Shown: positions 33,881 to 45,910 of the stretch, piece by piece
Layout: every line of letters begins with the position of its first letter
Position numbering within the stretch: position 1 is the first letter of the stretch
Source: Ziziphus jujuba
Lineage: Eukaryota > Streptophyta > Magnoliopsida > Rosales > Rhamnaceae
DNA: 64,000 bases
Direction: 5' to 3'
Assembly (NCBI RefSeq): GCF_031755915.1
Contig: NC_083382.1
Location: 1,426,001-1,490,000 of the forward strand
Translations under genes and position numbers: made by a program
Notes under the pieces: generated by a model
What the model was told of the DNA's origin: nothing
Database searches by the model: none
Seen by the model: the letters and a program-made list of their open reading frames with translations, nothing else

Positions 33881-36437
33881 CTAATTCGAAGCATAAGACA
33901 ATGGATTCGTACATCTCTGCCTATAATGTCCAACACCACCGCATCAGCTACATCTACGTCCAATAACATCTTCACCTTCGGATGGTATGCGTTGCATTCT
34001 CGGCCTACCAGCTCGCCTACGTGTCCATCTTGGTGGAAGAACAATACGACTTGCCACGTCAGTCGGGGCATGCCACTGTTTTTTATCTAACAAAGGGTAA
34101 ATGGACTCAGCATAAGCTGCACGATATGCATCCGTGGTGTAGTAATGAGAACACATGCCATAAGGAGCAATTTTGCAATCTCTGCAAGCGGCAATACAAT
34201 GATCACAAGGATATTGATCAAGATCGAAGACTTTACATGAGCATATTTTTGATTCGAGATTAACTGTACCCCTCAAACTCCCACCTTCCACAAGAAATTC
34301 ATGCATGTTAATGGCTTTCACACGTAGTCCGATGGACTCCAAATTTCATAGTTTGAGTTGCTCTTCCATATGGTCAGTCACAGGCTTTGTCAATTTTGCA
34401 CCTGCAGTACATCGCTCATAAAACCACATTTGCAGTAAATCCCGTATGTGCTCTATTAATGCTACTATTGGCATCTCTCTAGCATCTAGCAAAATGCCAT
34501 TCAAGCTTTCTACAATATTGGTGGTCATGATAGTGTACCTTCTACATGGACAAAGTGAACATGCCCACCTTGTAGGGTCACATGATCGAATGAACTGGGC
34601 AGCCCTACTGTTTTTTGCCTCAATCTGCCCCATATAAAACTCAAAATCTTCAACCAAATATGCACTAGCTGCGAGCATGAAACATTGTATTATTGATTCA
34701 TCTTTCACATATCCATTTGCTTTAATATTTCTGCTTATATGGTACGTCCACAACGCATGGTATGCATTCGGAAAAACTTTGCGTAATGCCCTTTCAATAG
34801 CGGTGTGTCTATCACTCACAAACACCAAATCCAAAAAATCTCCGATGGCATCCTTGATGTTTTGGAAAAACCATGTATATGCTTACTCGTTCTCTCCATC
34901 TCCAATGCCGAAAGCCAAAGGATATATTTGCTTATTGCCATCCATGCCCGATGCAATATACATGTACCCTTTGTATTTCCCTTTCAATGTAGTTGCATCA
35001 ATAGCCAACACGGATCTTATGTGGGATTTAAATCCCCTAATGCTTGCTCCAATCACCATAAAGAAATATACAAAATTGTTATTATCGTCTGTTTTGATAT
35101 GTGTAACAGTCCCAGGGTTCTTCGATACTAACTCATAACAGTAGGCAGGTAACTTAGCAAAATTCTCCTCTGGAGATCCCCTAACACTGTTAAGTGCATA
35201 CTCTTTACCTCTCCATGCTTTGTTGTAGCTTATATTCACCCCATATTTCTACAAAAAATCATGTTGAATTTCTTTGGGTTGTAAACATGTGCAATACCTT
35301 CATATTTAGATTTGATACATTGCCCGATAATTCGGCTACTAGCCTGCTTATATTCTTGATGCACGATATCTAACGAGCAACTGTGTACATTATCAAAAAT
35401 TCTCACAACAAATATTTCTCCATTTTTAAATGTGGTTGCACGTAGTCGCCATTTACAAGTATTTTCCAAGCATACAACCTCATACTGTTGTGTAGTTGAC
35501 CGTGTCACCTTGAACTCCTTATTTTCTCACATGCAATAGATGCTCAATTTATTCTGTAAGTCACGTTTGTTGCGAAATAATTGTCCAACTACTATGCTCT
35601 CACAGCCAGTGAACTTTGACGAAAATATGGCCATAGAACCACTTTTGTTGCTCGATGATATGTCGTCACTTGTAGCATGATGAACCCTAACATCATCAAC
35701 TCCTTCATTGTTCATTTCAGGATGCATATCATTATCATTGTCCGGCAACTCATGATCAAAATCTCCATCATTATGATCAACATCATCCCCTGCTGCATTG
35801 TAATTCTCATCATGATCAATATTATGCAACTGCTCATACTCCTCATTGTTAGGAAACCGTTCAGCATAGTCACCTCCAACATCAACTCCTTCGTGGATGT
35901 TAAATGATGTCCAGGCCCCATGAACATCAACTTGATCTCTAAACTGAGTTTCTTGAACCATAATTTCCTGAGATGTAGCCTGAATAGGTTCAGTACTAGA
36001 AGCTTGTGGTAGATGAACGCCAATTGGAGGACAAGAAAAAGAATGAAGATTACTCCCACTATCTGAAGCAAATGTTGTTTAATGAACATTTCTACATACA
36101 TGTTCAACTTTTGAAATCAGCTTAACATACAATGGAGGCCGCATCATTGTCAGCCCTCCATTCCTCACTTCTTGAAGAAAGCATTTCACATCGTATTTCT
36201 GTAGGATCAAACTTTTCTGCACATCGTCCATATATCCATTTTAGCTTTAGCAAATATTCATTTCGATTTATCTCAATAGAATTGAAAATCTCATCCTCTA
36301 ACTCTGATTTTATGCATCTCTTGCCGATGGAAACCATTATATTTTTACCATTTCGATATTCCTAATTACCACCATCATTTTGTACCAATGTTCCATTGTA
36401 TAAAACCGCAATTACAATATCATCATCTTCCATTTTA
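33881..36437 (-). pseudogene. MuDR-type transposase of MULE1, heavily disabled
   Basis: The start is at about 36435 (MEDDDIVIAVLYNG). An N-terminal PB1-like region (KLKWIYGRCAEKFDP) is followed by an acidic D/N/H-rich linker, the MuDR N-terminal domain (VGQLFRNKRDLQNKLSIY, CLENTCKWRLRATTF) and the catalytic core (VLAIDATTLKGKYKG with Asp; FVSDRHTAIERALRKVFP with Asp; ANGYVKDE). The C-terminal SWIM zinc finger is CSCKVFDLDQYPCDHC and an arginine-rich end follows (RWTRRRAGRPR). Breaks: a stop replacing Trp after NDGG-N near 36365; an approximately 11-nt deletion relative to MULE2 near 36205; a TGA near 35527; a frame change about 35240; a TAA at 34883 and a TGA at 34346. No protein can be made. 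Confidence 0.92.
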
Positions 36438-37035
36438 CTACAAAATTAAATGAATAACATTAAACTAAATCAATAAATATATAAAATTTTGAATAATACT
36501 AAACAAACATATTAACTGTATTAAAAAAGTTGATTCTGTTTTTTTTTTAGGCCAAATATAGCTTTTTCCTACTGGAGGAAAATTGGCGGAAATTTGGCGG
36601 AAATTTGGCGAAAAATTAGTGGAAAACTTACGAAAATTGTCAAACTGGAGGAGAATGGCGGAAGTTTATCTTTTTCGCCAAATTTCCTCCGTTTTTACTG
36701 TTTTTCGCAGTTTTTCAGTTTTACACAAAATTTCCCCCATTTTCAAACCATTACCACCTAAGTACCTTTAAAATCACATATAACAGCTCATAAATTAATT
36801 TCTTGCATACCCATATTAAATATAAAGCTTAAAAATTCCAAAACTAACAAAAAATACAAGAAAAAAGAGAAAGAGAAAAAAAAAAAAAAAAACACATATT
36901 TCATTAGTTTCATCTAATAAGAAAAAAGGTAAAATTTTTACCCTAGTTTAGTTTCAGATATGAGAAAATACAAAAAAATGAGAGTGAGAGGAGATGAGAC
37001 GCAAAGAGTGGCTTTAGAGAAACCCTTACACGAAC
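36438..37035. other. MULE1 sub-terminal region
   Basis: Contains the 'ggcggaaatttggcgg' repeats (36575-36610) and purine-rich DNA homologous to MULE2 56390-56870. It has no coding of its own. The gypsy element interrupts it at 37041. Confidence 0.7.
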
Positions 37036-37040
37036 GGCTG
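37036..37040. repeat. 5-bp target duplication, left (gypsy)
   Basis: ggctg precedes the left LTR (TGATGTGATT) and follows the right LTR at 43283-43287. Confidence 0.93.
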
Positions 37041-38175
37041 TGATGTGATTCCGCCCGAGCCCGCTCCACCGATAACCCGCTGGGGTGCTGACTCGACACG
37101 GATGAAGACTAGGCCAATCACAAGAGCTCAAATTAAGAAATTTAAGGGTAACCTGGGAGTATTTATACAGAGGGTAATCAATCTCAACAGAGCTTGTCCA
37201 TACTTGAAGATACAAAGCCTATTCGAAGCATCCAAGTGGTGGAAGCCGATACGGACCCAGGTGACGGTTTTGGTACATTTTTTGAGTCCGGAAAGCATCA
37301 AATGGTTCCAATGCTTTATGGGTTCAATACATATGTCTAAGAGGTCATGGAATCAAGTTAAATCAGCCTCAAATGCAATCAAAAAGGGCTTGTACGGACA
37401 GCATCAACAATTTGGCCGAATTTGCTGTATTGCTTGCTGGCTTTACTATATTTTACTGTATTAGCCTTTTCTTATTTTTCCAAGCATGGGAAACATGTGG
37501 GACTTCATATTCAGCTTATTTGGCATCCTAAAAAGAATCTAGAAGCTGATTTGAAGCTCAAAGAGGTCAAAGATTGATCAAAGTCAACTTGATCAAAAAA
37601 GCTAGCATTTTTAGTTTCCTAATTTGCTTTTACTTTTTGTTTTAGGAAACTACCATTACTTTTTGGCTTTTATTTATTTATTTTCTGGAAAAATAACTTT
37701 AGGAAGGTTTTTATTTTATTCTTTCCATTGTAAATTAATTAATTCCTAATTTAATATAAAGGAATTAATTAATCAAACTTAGATTAGGAAAGGAAGTATA
37801 GTTTCAGTCAACTAGGTTTCTTTATGTGTGGTGGTTGGTTTTCTTTATTTTTAGGGTTTTACTTCGTGGCTTTGTAGCCTATTTAAAGGCTTATTTTTTA
37901 ATATGAATATAACTTTGATTTGATAAAGAAAATACTTGTGAGATTAATTATCTCTTTGTTCTTTGAGAACACCTAAAACACCATTAGAGAATTGGTTGTT
38001 TTAGCTTGACTTATCAATAGGTTTTCCATCCCCTATTGTGGCGTCTACATTATACCAAGGTTTCTAACCACAGGTGGGTTAGGGGTTGAGGTCAATTCCA
38101 TTAGAACCTGAACTTAATTAAGATCCGGGCTAATATAATACGGGTTTAGGAGCAGGTCGTCCTAGGTTCGTATTA
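37041..38175 (+). repeat. 5' LTR of non-autonomous gypsy element
   Basis: 1135 bp, starting TGATGTGATT and ending TTCGTATTA; the 3' LTR ends TTCGTATCA, so the terminal CA is mutated here. By eye it differs from the 3' LTR (42149-43282) at about seventeen positions, roughly 98.5% identity. It contains a probable promoter/R region near 37860-37990 ('tagcctatttaaaggc'). Confidence 0.95.
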
Positions 38176-38177
38176 TT

Positions 38178-38189
38178 TGGTATCAGAGC
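38178..38189 (+). other. Primer-binding site (tRNA-iMet type)
   Basis: TGGTATCAGAGC two bases after the 5' LTR; the standard plant initiator-Met tRNA-complementary site for minus-strand priming. Confidence 0.93.
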
Positions 38190-39273
38190 TAAATTTTGTT
38201 CAGGTTTGATCTATATTTATTTGTTTTATTTGTTTTTATGTTATTCTGCAACTTTAGCATTAGGTTAAGGTTGCTTCTATCATCATACACGTTCTGCATC
38301 TTAAAAAAAAAAAAAAAAATTCATTCCTAGTTGAATTAAGATTTCCTAGTTTTACCGTATTTTTTGTTTCCTAGTTTGTTGGTTGTCTTTTATCATTGTT
38401 CTTGTTAATTTGGTTTTTGTTGATTTTTCTTTGCTGTTCTATTCTTAACTATTTGCATTCATATATTCAAAAACAAAAACAAAAAAAAAAAAAACTGCAC
38501 ATTTTGTTTATTTGGAGGTCACGGGTTTGGTGTTTGTTTTGGAGTTGGAATTGCAATTTTGGTAATTATTCTTGCTACTGCAGTTGTTTTTGTTCTGTGA
38601 GTGAAAAAAAAAAAGAAAAAGAAAAAAGAGGTAAAGCCGAATATTAAAAAAAAAAAAAAAGAAGAAAAAATATTTCGGTTTGTTGGAGTTTGATTTGTTT
38701 GCTGGAAATTTGTTGGAGCTGCTGGTTTTTTTATTATTTATTCAATATTTGAGTTGCTGGAGAATTATTTTTGCTGCTGGATATTTGGATTTTGGGTGTT
38801 TAAATATTTTGGATTAAAATTAGTTAAAGGAATTGATACAAAACTTGAATGACAAGAACAACAACCAACAATTTTCTATATTTTTGTTCTCTTTGATTCT
38901 TGTTCGTATTTGAATTTCTTTTTCTGGAATTTTATTCTTGAACTCATAATCTACTACCATCTGGTGCAGTTTTCAAAAATTCCAACGTTTTCCCATTATT
39001 TTGTGTTTTCTTGTCTAGAAAGCCGAAAAATTAGGATTTGTTGGATTCTTTCGGTATTGCCTACTTTTTGCTACTGCTTTGTTGATAAGTTTAATTAAAA
39101 CATACTAGTGATCTAATTGCTGTTTTGTGTAAAAGGCAAGAGTGTGAGAGCTTAAAAGAGGGTAAAAGCCAAAACTAGTGTGCAAACACGAGTGTCGAGA
39201 CCTTGTTTGAGTGAAACACGTGAGGGAGTGAATATTGTGAGGATTTGTTTTATTTTTGCAGTATTTTACTAAC
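38190..39273 (+). other. Untranslated leader of the gypsy element
   Basis: About 1.1 kb without a supportable coding region. It has A-rich runs (38300, 38468, 38606 and 38646) and T-rich DNA. Long leaders between PBS and gag are common in this kind of plant gypsy element. Confidence 0.7.
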
Positions 39274-41118
39274 ATGGCAGATTCTAGAATAAGATGAGGG
39301 GATCCACCCTTGAGGATCAATGAGGAAGAGTCTGTAGCATTCCATGGCGATGACCGAGCTACCGGGAGTGGAGACCAAGTGGATATGAGAGCTGTCTTAG
39401 AATCAATACAGCAGGTTAGTGCTCAAGTTGAGCATGTGAATCAAAGAGTGGGAAGACTAGAAGCCTCACAAGGAAGTCCAAACACAAGAAATAGGCAAGA
39501 ATTCCATGGAGGACGAGGACGAGGCCGAGGATGAGGAGGTCGCGAGAGACCGAGAGAGGAATTTGATGAGGAGCCATTGTATGGAGACTTTGAGGAAGGT
39601 ATGGACGAAACTTTTGCTGTCCAAGATAGAGCTGGCCATGGAAGATATAGGAGGGAAGAAACAGATGAAAATCTTAGCAATATCAAGATCAACATCCCAC
39701 CATTCATGGGAAAAAGTGACCCCGAAGCATATTTGGAATGGGAAGAAAAGATGGAGATGATATTTGACCACCATAATTATTCAGAGGCTAAGAAGGTGAA
39801 ATTGGCAGCAATGGAGTTTGGCCATTATGCACTCCAATGGTGGACCAATGAGCAAAACACCCGAAGGAGAGTTGGTGATGACTTGATTACTACATGGCGA
39901 CAAATGAAAAGAGCCATGCGGAAGCGATTCGTACCATCACACTATTATAGGTTGCTGCATCAAAGACTTCAATCTTTATCTCAAGGACATGGATCCGTGG
40001 AGGATTATTACAAAGAGATGGAGATGCTTATGATGAGATTGAACTTGAATGAAGATAGGGAAGTAACCATGGCAAGGTTTCTTGGTGGTTTGAATCGTGA
40101 AATAGCCAATCAACTAGAATTGCTACAATATGTGGAATTGGAGGAGATGTTGCATGTGGCTATTAAATTAGAGCATCAATTCAAGAGGAGGGGTGTAAGA
40201 TCATGGTTTGGAGGTGTTTCCAACAGTGGAAGGTCCAATTCTAGTGGCTGGAGGAACAATCCCATCTATGAAAGCAAGCCAAAGCCGAAAGTCAAAGAAG
40301 AAAGTTCAAATTGGCCAAGGAAGGAGACTAGAATCGAATCTGTCCAAGCACCAAAGAATGAGATAAAATTAAATCCTAAACCTTCTATAATTCATGATGT
40401 TGTGTGTTTTAAGTGCCAGGGAGGAGGACACATTGCTAGCCAATGCCCGAATAGAAGAATCATGGTGTTAAAGGGCAATGACGAGCTAGAATCGGAAAGT
40501 AAAGAAAGTGAGGATGAAGCCAAGCAAGAGGAGGAGGACTTGGAGGATGAAACCGAAACCTTGCAAGCATCCAATGCTGAATTAAACTTGCTTTCTAGGA
40601 GAGTACTTGCTGCATACAAAGATGAGGATGAAATTCAAATAGAGAACATCTTCCACACCCGATGTGAAATTCAAGGCAAGATTTGTAGTATGATTATTGA
40701 TAGTGGAAGTTGTACAAATGTAATTAGTAACATTGTAGTTGATAAATTAGGCTTAATAACTATTAAACATCCAGAACCTTATAGATTACAATGGCTTAAT
40801 GATGGTGGTGAAATAAAAGTGAATAAACAAGCCAAAGTAAAATTTAATATAGGTAGATATGAGGATGTAGTTTTATGTGATATTGTACCCATGATTGCTG
40901 GACATATACTATTAGGTAGGCCATGGCAATTTGATAAAGATGCTACTCATTTTGGTCGAGAAAATAGTATTGTTTTTAGGTTTAAAGGGAAGAAGGTCAA
41001 GCTGGAACCATTATCTCCTAAAGAGGTTTACAAAGACCAATTACAAATGCAACAAAGGAGAGAAGCCGAAAAGCTTAAGGAAAAAGCAAGTATGGCACCA
41101 ACGGCTTCACCATCCTTT

Positions 41119-41765
41119 CAAGAAGGTAAGAATGAGGTTGCTGATCAAGGTAAGGTTTCTAAGACTCATATTGAGTGGAAAGATCAAGGAAAAACCGAAA
41201 GAGAGGGGAAAGAAAGTGGCAAACCCGAGAGCTTGGAGAAGGAAGGGAAATCCGAGAGAGAAAAAGAAAAAGAAAGAAAAGAAAGGTCAAGCAGCAACTT
41301 TTATTTGAGTTTAAGGGATATTAATAAGGTTATTGAGTGTAAGAAACCTTTGCTGGTCATGATTTATAAAGAAAATTATTTTAATGATCAAACTAACTTT
41401 GAAGAACTTGAATTGCCAAGTTCAATGATTTCTCTTTTGAAGGAATTTGAAGATGTCTTCCCAAATGAAATTCCAAGTGGACTACCATCCAATCAAGAGG
41501 GAAAAGGTGAGCTTGCTATCCAAGGTAAGTCTTCTAATACTCAGGTTGTGTGGAAAGATTTTAATAAAACCAAGAGTGAAAAATTTGGTGCAAAAGCCGA
41601 GAGTGAGGAAGGTGAGATGGCATTGAGTGAGAAAGGAAAAGGAAGACAAGAAAGGAAGAATATAAATTTTTATCTTAGCTTTGGTGATGTTAATAAAGTA
41701 ATTATGAATAAGAAATCATTGCTGACCATGAATTTTAAAGATACTTATTTAAAGATGTCTTTATT
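41119..41765 (+). repeat. 375-bp in-frame duplication in the gypsy protease-RT linker
   Basis: QEGKNEVADQGKVSKTHIEWKD...NFYLSLRDINKVIECKKPLL (41119-41355) is repeated 375 bp later as QEGKGELAIQGKSSNTQVVWKD...NFYLSFGDVNKVIMNKKSLL (41494-41730). The shift is 125 codons, so the frame is preserved. The second unit occupies the place where reverse transcriptase should continue. Confidence 0.85.
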
Positions 41766-42135
41766 GCATAGAACTTTATCTGCATTGTTGAGAGCTTTAC
41801 TTAATGGCAATTTGAAAATTTGGGAACTATTGTTTGCTAACTTTAAAAATTGTAATTTTTACCATAATGAGCATGTATTTCTAGATTTTGTTGTAATAGT
41901 ATTTGACCCAGGAGAATTGGTTTGGTTGCACTTACGAAAGGAAAGATTTCCTAAACAAAGAAAGTCAAAGCTCATGCCGCTATGGATGGACTTTTTCAAG
42001 TTTTGGAGCCGAATAACAAGAATGCCTACAAGCTTGATTTACCGGGTGAGTATAACATGAGTGCTGCATTTAATGTTGCTGATTTAACTCCTTCTGCTGC
42101 AGGTGATGATCTTGATTTGAGGACAAATCCTTTTC

Positions 42136-42148
42136 AAGAGGAGGGGAA
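42136..42148 (+). other. Polypurine tract of gypsy element
   Basis: aagaggaggggaa immediately before the 3' LTR start (TGATGTGATT, 42149). It primes plus-strand synthesis. Confidence 0.9.
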
Positions 42149-43282
42149 TGATGTGATTCTGCCCGAACCCGCTCCACGATAACCCGCTGGGGTGCTGACT
42201 CGACACGGATGAAGACTAGGCCAATCACAAGAGCTCAAATTAAGAAATTTAAGGGCAACCTGGGAGTATTTATACAGAGGGTAATCAATCTCAACAGAGC
42301 TTGTCCATACTTGAAGATACAAAGCCTATTCGAAGCATCCAAGTGGTGGAAGCCGATACGGACCCAGGTGACGGTTTTGGTACATTTTTGGAGTCCGGGA
42401 AGCATGAAATGGTTCCAATGCTTTATGGGTTCAATACATATGCCTAAGAGGTCATGGAATCAAGTTAAAGCAGCCTCAAATGCAATCAAAAAGGGCTTGT
42501 ACGGACAGCATCAACAATTTGGCCGAATTTGCTGTATTGCTTGCTGGCTTTACTGTATTTTACTGTATTAGCCTTTTCTTATTTTTCCAAGCATGGGAAA
42601 CGTGTGGGACTTCATATTCAGCTTATTTAGCATCCTAAAAAGAATCTAGAAGCTGATTTGAAGCTCAAAGAGGTCAAAGATTGATCAAAGTCAACTTGAT
42701 CAAAAAAGCTAGCATTTTTAGTTTCCTAATTTGCTTTTACTTTTTGTTTTAGGAAACTACCATTACTTTTTGGCTTTTATTTATTTATTTTCTGGAAAAA
42801 TAACTTTAGGAAGGTTTTTATTTTATTCTTTCCATTGTAAATTAATTAATTCCTAATTTAATATAAAGGAATTAATTAATCAAACTTAGATTAGGAAAGG
42901 AAGTATAGTTTCAGTCAACTAGGTTTCTTTATGTGTGGTGGCTGGTTTTCTTTATTTTTAGGGTTTTACTTCGTGGCTTTGTAGCCTATTTAAAGGCTTA
43001 TTTTTTAATATGAATATAACTTTGATTTGATAAAGAAAATACTTGTGAGATTAATTATCTCTTTGTTCTTTGAGAACACCTAAAACACCATTAGAGAATT
43101 TGTTGTTTTAGCTTGACTTATCAATAGGTTTTCCATCCCCTATTGTGGCGTCTACATTATACCAAGGTTTCTAACCACAGGTTGGTTAGGGGTTGAGGTC
43201 AATTCCATTAGAACCTGAACTTAATTAAGATCCGGGCTAATATAATACGGGTTTAGGAGCAGGTCATCCTAGGTTCGTATCA
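42149..43282 (+). repeat. 3' LTR of non-autonomous gypsy element
   Basis: 1134 bp, TGATGTGATT...TTCGTATCA, about 98.5% identical by eye to the 5' LTR and followed by the duplication ggctg. Confidence 0.95.
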
Positions 43283-43287
43283 GGCTG

Positions 43288-43446
43288 TGTAGAGGAAGAA
43301 GGAAAGGGTAAAAAAAGGCTTTTCCGTAATTTTCAATTTTATCAAGGGTATTTTTATCCCAAGGTGGCTATTTTTTTTTAAAAAATTTTTTTTTGCTATT
43401 TTTCAAAAATGAAGTTGTACGGTGGCTATTTTTCGAAATAACCCTT
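43288..43446. repeat. Right terminal inverted repeat of MULE1
   Basis: Contains 'cgtaattttcaatttta', 'aaggtggctattttt' and 'tttttcaaaaatga', ending 'ggctatttttcgaaataaccct'. This closely parallels MULE2's right end (56905-57028) and, inverted, its left end (53253-53380). Confidence 0.8.
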
Positions 43447-44600
43447 GTATCTCTCCGGCTTTTCAAGCCCATGACAAAAATTTATTACCCTCCCAAAAAA
43501 AACAAAGCCCAAAAAGGAAAACAAACCTAACTTTGTTTTTTTCCTGGCCCATTTTTTATTTTTATTTTTTTAAAAAAAGAAGAAATTTCAAATCATTTTA
43601 TTATCATGAGTAATTTGATTTTCTTAAAGGCCTAAAAGACAATTTCTTTATTTATTAATTTTATTACTTCATTCTTAAGATGCATTTTTACTTTGTAATC
43701 CTATTTAGAAATATGAAATCATCAAGAACATTATTTTAACTTTTTTTTTTTACTTTTTATTTTTAACATCTATTTGTTTGATGAATAGGATTTGAGATCA
43801 TCATCAACAGTTAGCTATCTCTGTGCATTACTTTTTATTTTAAAACTAATTTTTATTTTTTTGTTAACTTCTTATTTTCTCCATTTAATTATTTTAAAAT
43901 TTAAGAAAGTGTTTAACACATTATTTTACTCTTATTTCTCCAAGATATATATATATATATATATATTCCTTTTAATTGATTTATTGAAGCATAAATTGGA
44001 ATAGTAATTTTATAATTTTAGCCAAAGACGTCAATATGATTTAAGTAAATTTGGGATAAATATGTCACCTTCTTGTACAAAATTTGAAAGAATGTCATTT
44101 TTAGTCAAATTAGAGCCTATTCCAACTATTTGCTTATTAAGAGGCAATCCATATAATTTTAGCAACTTAAGAGATTTCTATACTATTTTCCTTTATGAAA
44201 CTAGCTTCAACTATTGCTCGACAAATTGGCCACATATTAGCTTGTTTGGTTCATTTGAGTGTCCATCATAAACCCACATTTTTTAGAAGCATCAACTATT
44301 GTAATTTGGACCAAGAAGAGATACTAATCCGTTGATTTGATCTCAAGCAAATGCTGATTCATCCGTTATCATTATTTTTTTCAAAGGGCACAACAGGTGC
44401 TTTGCTTATTATGCGAAATGAAGTACCCTAATATGGTAAGGCTTATGCTTTATATTGGAAGATGACTTCGTTGAAGACCTTAAAAAATAAAAAATAATAG
44501 TAATAATAATAATTAAAAAAAAATGTTGGAGGACTTGGAACTAAAATCTTTCTTGGTCGACATTCTTTTCATCAAGCTTAAAAGAACAGAGATCGGCGGA
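43447..44600. other. Intergenic DNA upstream of ankyrin copy 2
   Basis: AT-rich, with poly-T runs and an (AT)n tract near 43945-43967. The last part before 44618 ('atcttt...tggtcgacattcttttcatcaagctt') resembles the region directly upstream of copy 1's start (23520-23570). No gene seen. Confidence 0.6.
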
Positions 44601-44617
44601 AACAGTTGGGAGTTGCA

Positions 44618-45186
44618 ATGGACAGTACAATGTTTGAAGAAGCAGCTTCAGGGAACCAAAGCCTTATTCGACGACTGCAGCACATAGTGTTGATCCTCAA
44701 CAAAAAACACCATAAAAGAACACTATTCTTCACATTGCTTCGATGAATAATCAAAAGGGTATTTCAAAAGAAGTTCTTCACTTATGTCCATGGCAACTTC
44801 ACCAAGCAAACACTGATGGAAATAGTCCTTTACACGCAGCAGCGAAAATCGGGAGTCAAGAGATGGTTAAGCTTCTCATCGATGGTTCGGAGGACGTTGA
44901 AAGCTAGCAATATGATATTATAGGAATGAAAAACTTGAAAGAGAAAGACACAGCCTTACATGTTGCAGTTAAAATTGGTCGCTTTGGTGTAGCAAAGCTG
45001 CTCATGGAAAAAGATCCAGGATCTTTGGATTTGGTAAATAATGATAATGAGTCTCCACTTTTTCTTGCCGTGGAGGGAGGTTTTCTCAATATTGCACAGC
45101 ATATTTTACTCCAATTCCTTCAGCACCGTGCTGTGGCTCCAACGGCATGAATGCCTTGCATGCAGCTGTGATTCGAGCCTTTAATG
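44618..45186 (+). pseudogene. Ankyrin/PGG copy 2, exon 1 (disabled)
   Basis: An ATG at 44618 opens MDSTMFEEAASGNQSLIRRL, matching the family start. A 1-nt loss in 'cagcacatagtg' shifts the frame. TAG codons at about 44904 and 44920 interrupt the ankyrin region. A further shift occurs at 'caattccttcag' (about 45113). Ankyrin motifs DTALHVAVKIGRFGVAKLL and SPLFLAVEGGFLN remain. The exon ends ...tttaatg, exactly where a copia element has inserted (45188). The rest of the gene resumes after 50794. Confidence 0.88.
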
Positions 45187-45187
45187 G

Positions 45188-45908
45188 TGTAAAGAAATAA
45201 TCCTCAAGAGCTTAGGAGTTTGAGAATTGATGTGCATCTGCTATTTAGGCTTGTGCATAAAGGAAGTAAGAAACGATGCCGTTTTTGATATAATACATTT
45301 ACACAGCTTTGAGAAGAACGACAGCGTTTTCACTTGGTTTTAATGATTTAAGTAGGACGGTGTCGTATTGGCATAACGGTGGTTTTATCTGGTTAACATA
45401 ATCACGTGCAAGCCATGTGAATTAGTTATGGTGGTTATGTGAAGGGCTAAGTATCATTGGTCCACGTCATTTGAATTGCCACATCAGCAACAGCAATGCT
45501 GGATATATATAACGGTCTTCATCTTCTTCATTTTTACTTCTGGATTTTGTAGAATTACAGAGCTAAGGTTGAGTTTGTGTTTCAGTGATTGTGAGAGAAA
45601 GTTGAGTCCTTCTTGTTTGTACAAACTCATCGAAGTAATTTGTAGGTGTAGGAACAATTTCTTTGTGAAATTGGTCAGGACTGATTGAGTGAGGGTGTAT
45701 GTGGGCTTACGGGTTAGGTTGGATGTTGTTCTGAGTGATTCACCATTGTAGAACCTGTTAAGCTCTTGTTTTTCCTCATTTTATCAATAATAGCAGAAGC
45801 TCAGAACCTGAGCACGAGGACGTAGGCAATTGTGTTTGGCCGAACCTCATTAAATCGTGTGTGCATCTCATTGGTTTTATTTCTTGTTCTTTCTGTTTTT
45901 CCATAACA
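45188..45908 (+). repeat. 5' LTR of copia element 2
   Basis: 721 bp, TGTAAAGAAAT...TTCCATAACA, preceded by target duplication aatgg (45183-45187). It contains a TATA box (ggatatatataac about 45501) and a polyadenylation-type tail region. It differs by eye at about seventeen positions from the 3' LTR. Confidence 0.95.
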
Positions 45909-45910
45909 AG

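Larger units (their letters stand above)
39274..42182 (+). pseudogene. Gag-protease polyprotein with integrase tail, pol core deleted
   Basis: The Gag start is at 39274 (MADSRIR), then TGA at 39295 and TGA about 39532, both in CGA-like contexts within RGRG-rich sequence. It is open from 39577 to 42060. The Gag capsid domain includes AYLEWEEKMEMIFDHHNYSE and LQWWTNEQNTRRR. The zinc knuckle is CFKCQGGGHIASQC (about 40410). The aspartic protease has IIDSGSCTNVIS (catalytic DSG, about 40690) and HILLGRPWQFD. An RT-entry stub FEDVFPNEIPSGLPS is followed by a second copy of the linker, then RTLSALLRAL and DPGELVWLHLRKERFPKQR from the integrase C-terminus. A 1-nt loss near 41978 moves the final GEYNMSAAFNVADLTP block to another frame (ending 42182). 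Gag and protease could function if the two early stops were bypassed; polymerase must come from another element. Confidence 0.9.
37041..43282 (+). mobile_element. Non-autonomous Ty3/gypsy retrotransposon (Gag-protease only)
   Basis: Complete by structure: two near-identical LTRs of 1.13 kb, PBS at 38178, PPT at about 42136-42148 and perfect 5-bp duplications (ggctg). Its interior encodes Gag and aspartic protease but lacks reverse transcriptase, RNase H and the integrase catalytic core. Only an RT-entry stub and the integrase tail remain. It inserted into MULE1 near that element's right terminus. LTR similarity implies it is young compared with its host. Confidence 0.95.
30985..43446. mobile_element. 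MULE1: degenerate Mutator-like element with Ulp1 protease gene, split by a gypsy insertion
   Basis: A plus-strand Ulp1-like protease pseudogene (32009-33058) and a minus-strand MuDR-type transposase pseudogene (33881-36437) converge across a spacer. This pairing is known from plant Ulp1-carrying MULEs (KI-MULE type). The right terminal inverted repeat (about 43300-43446; revcomp starts AGGGTTATTTCGAAAAATAGC) matches both termini of MULE2 (53253 and 57028) and is separated from the transposase by the gypsy element 37041-43282. The left terminus was not found, so the start given is only the limit of adjacent recognised sequence. Confidence 0.75.

Noticed and set aside
45476..45688. 70-codon open frame repeated at 50362-50574
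   Set aside because: Lies in the R/U5 part of both copia LTRs, so it is duplicated by reverse transcription and is not a gene.
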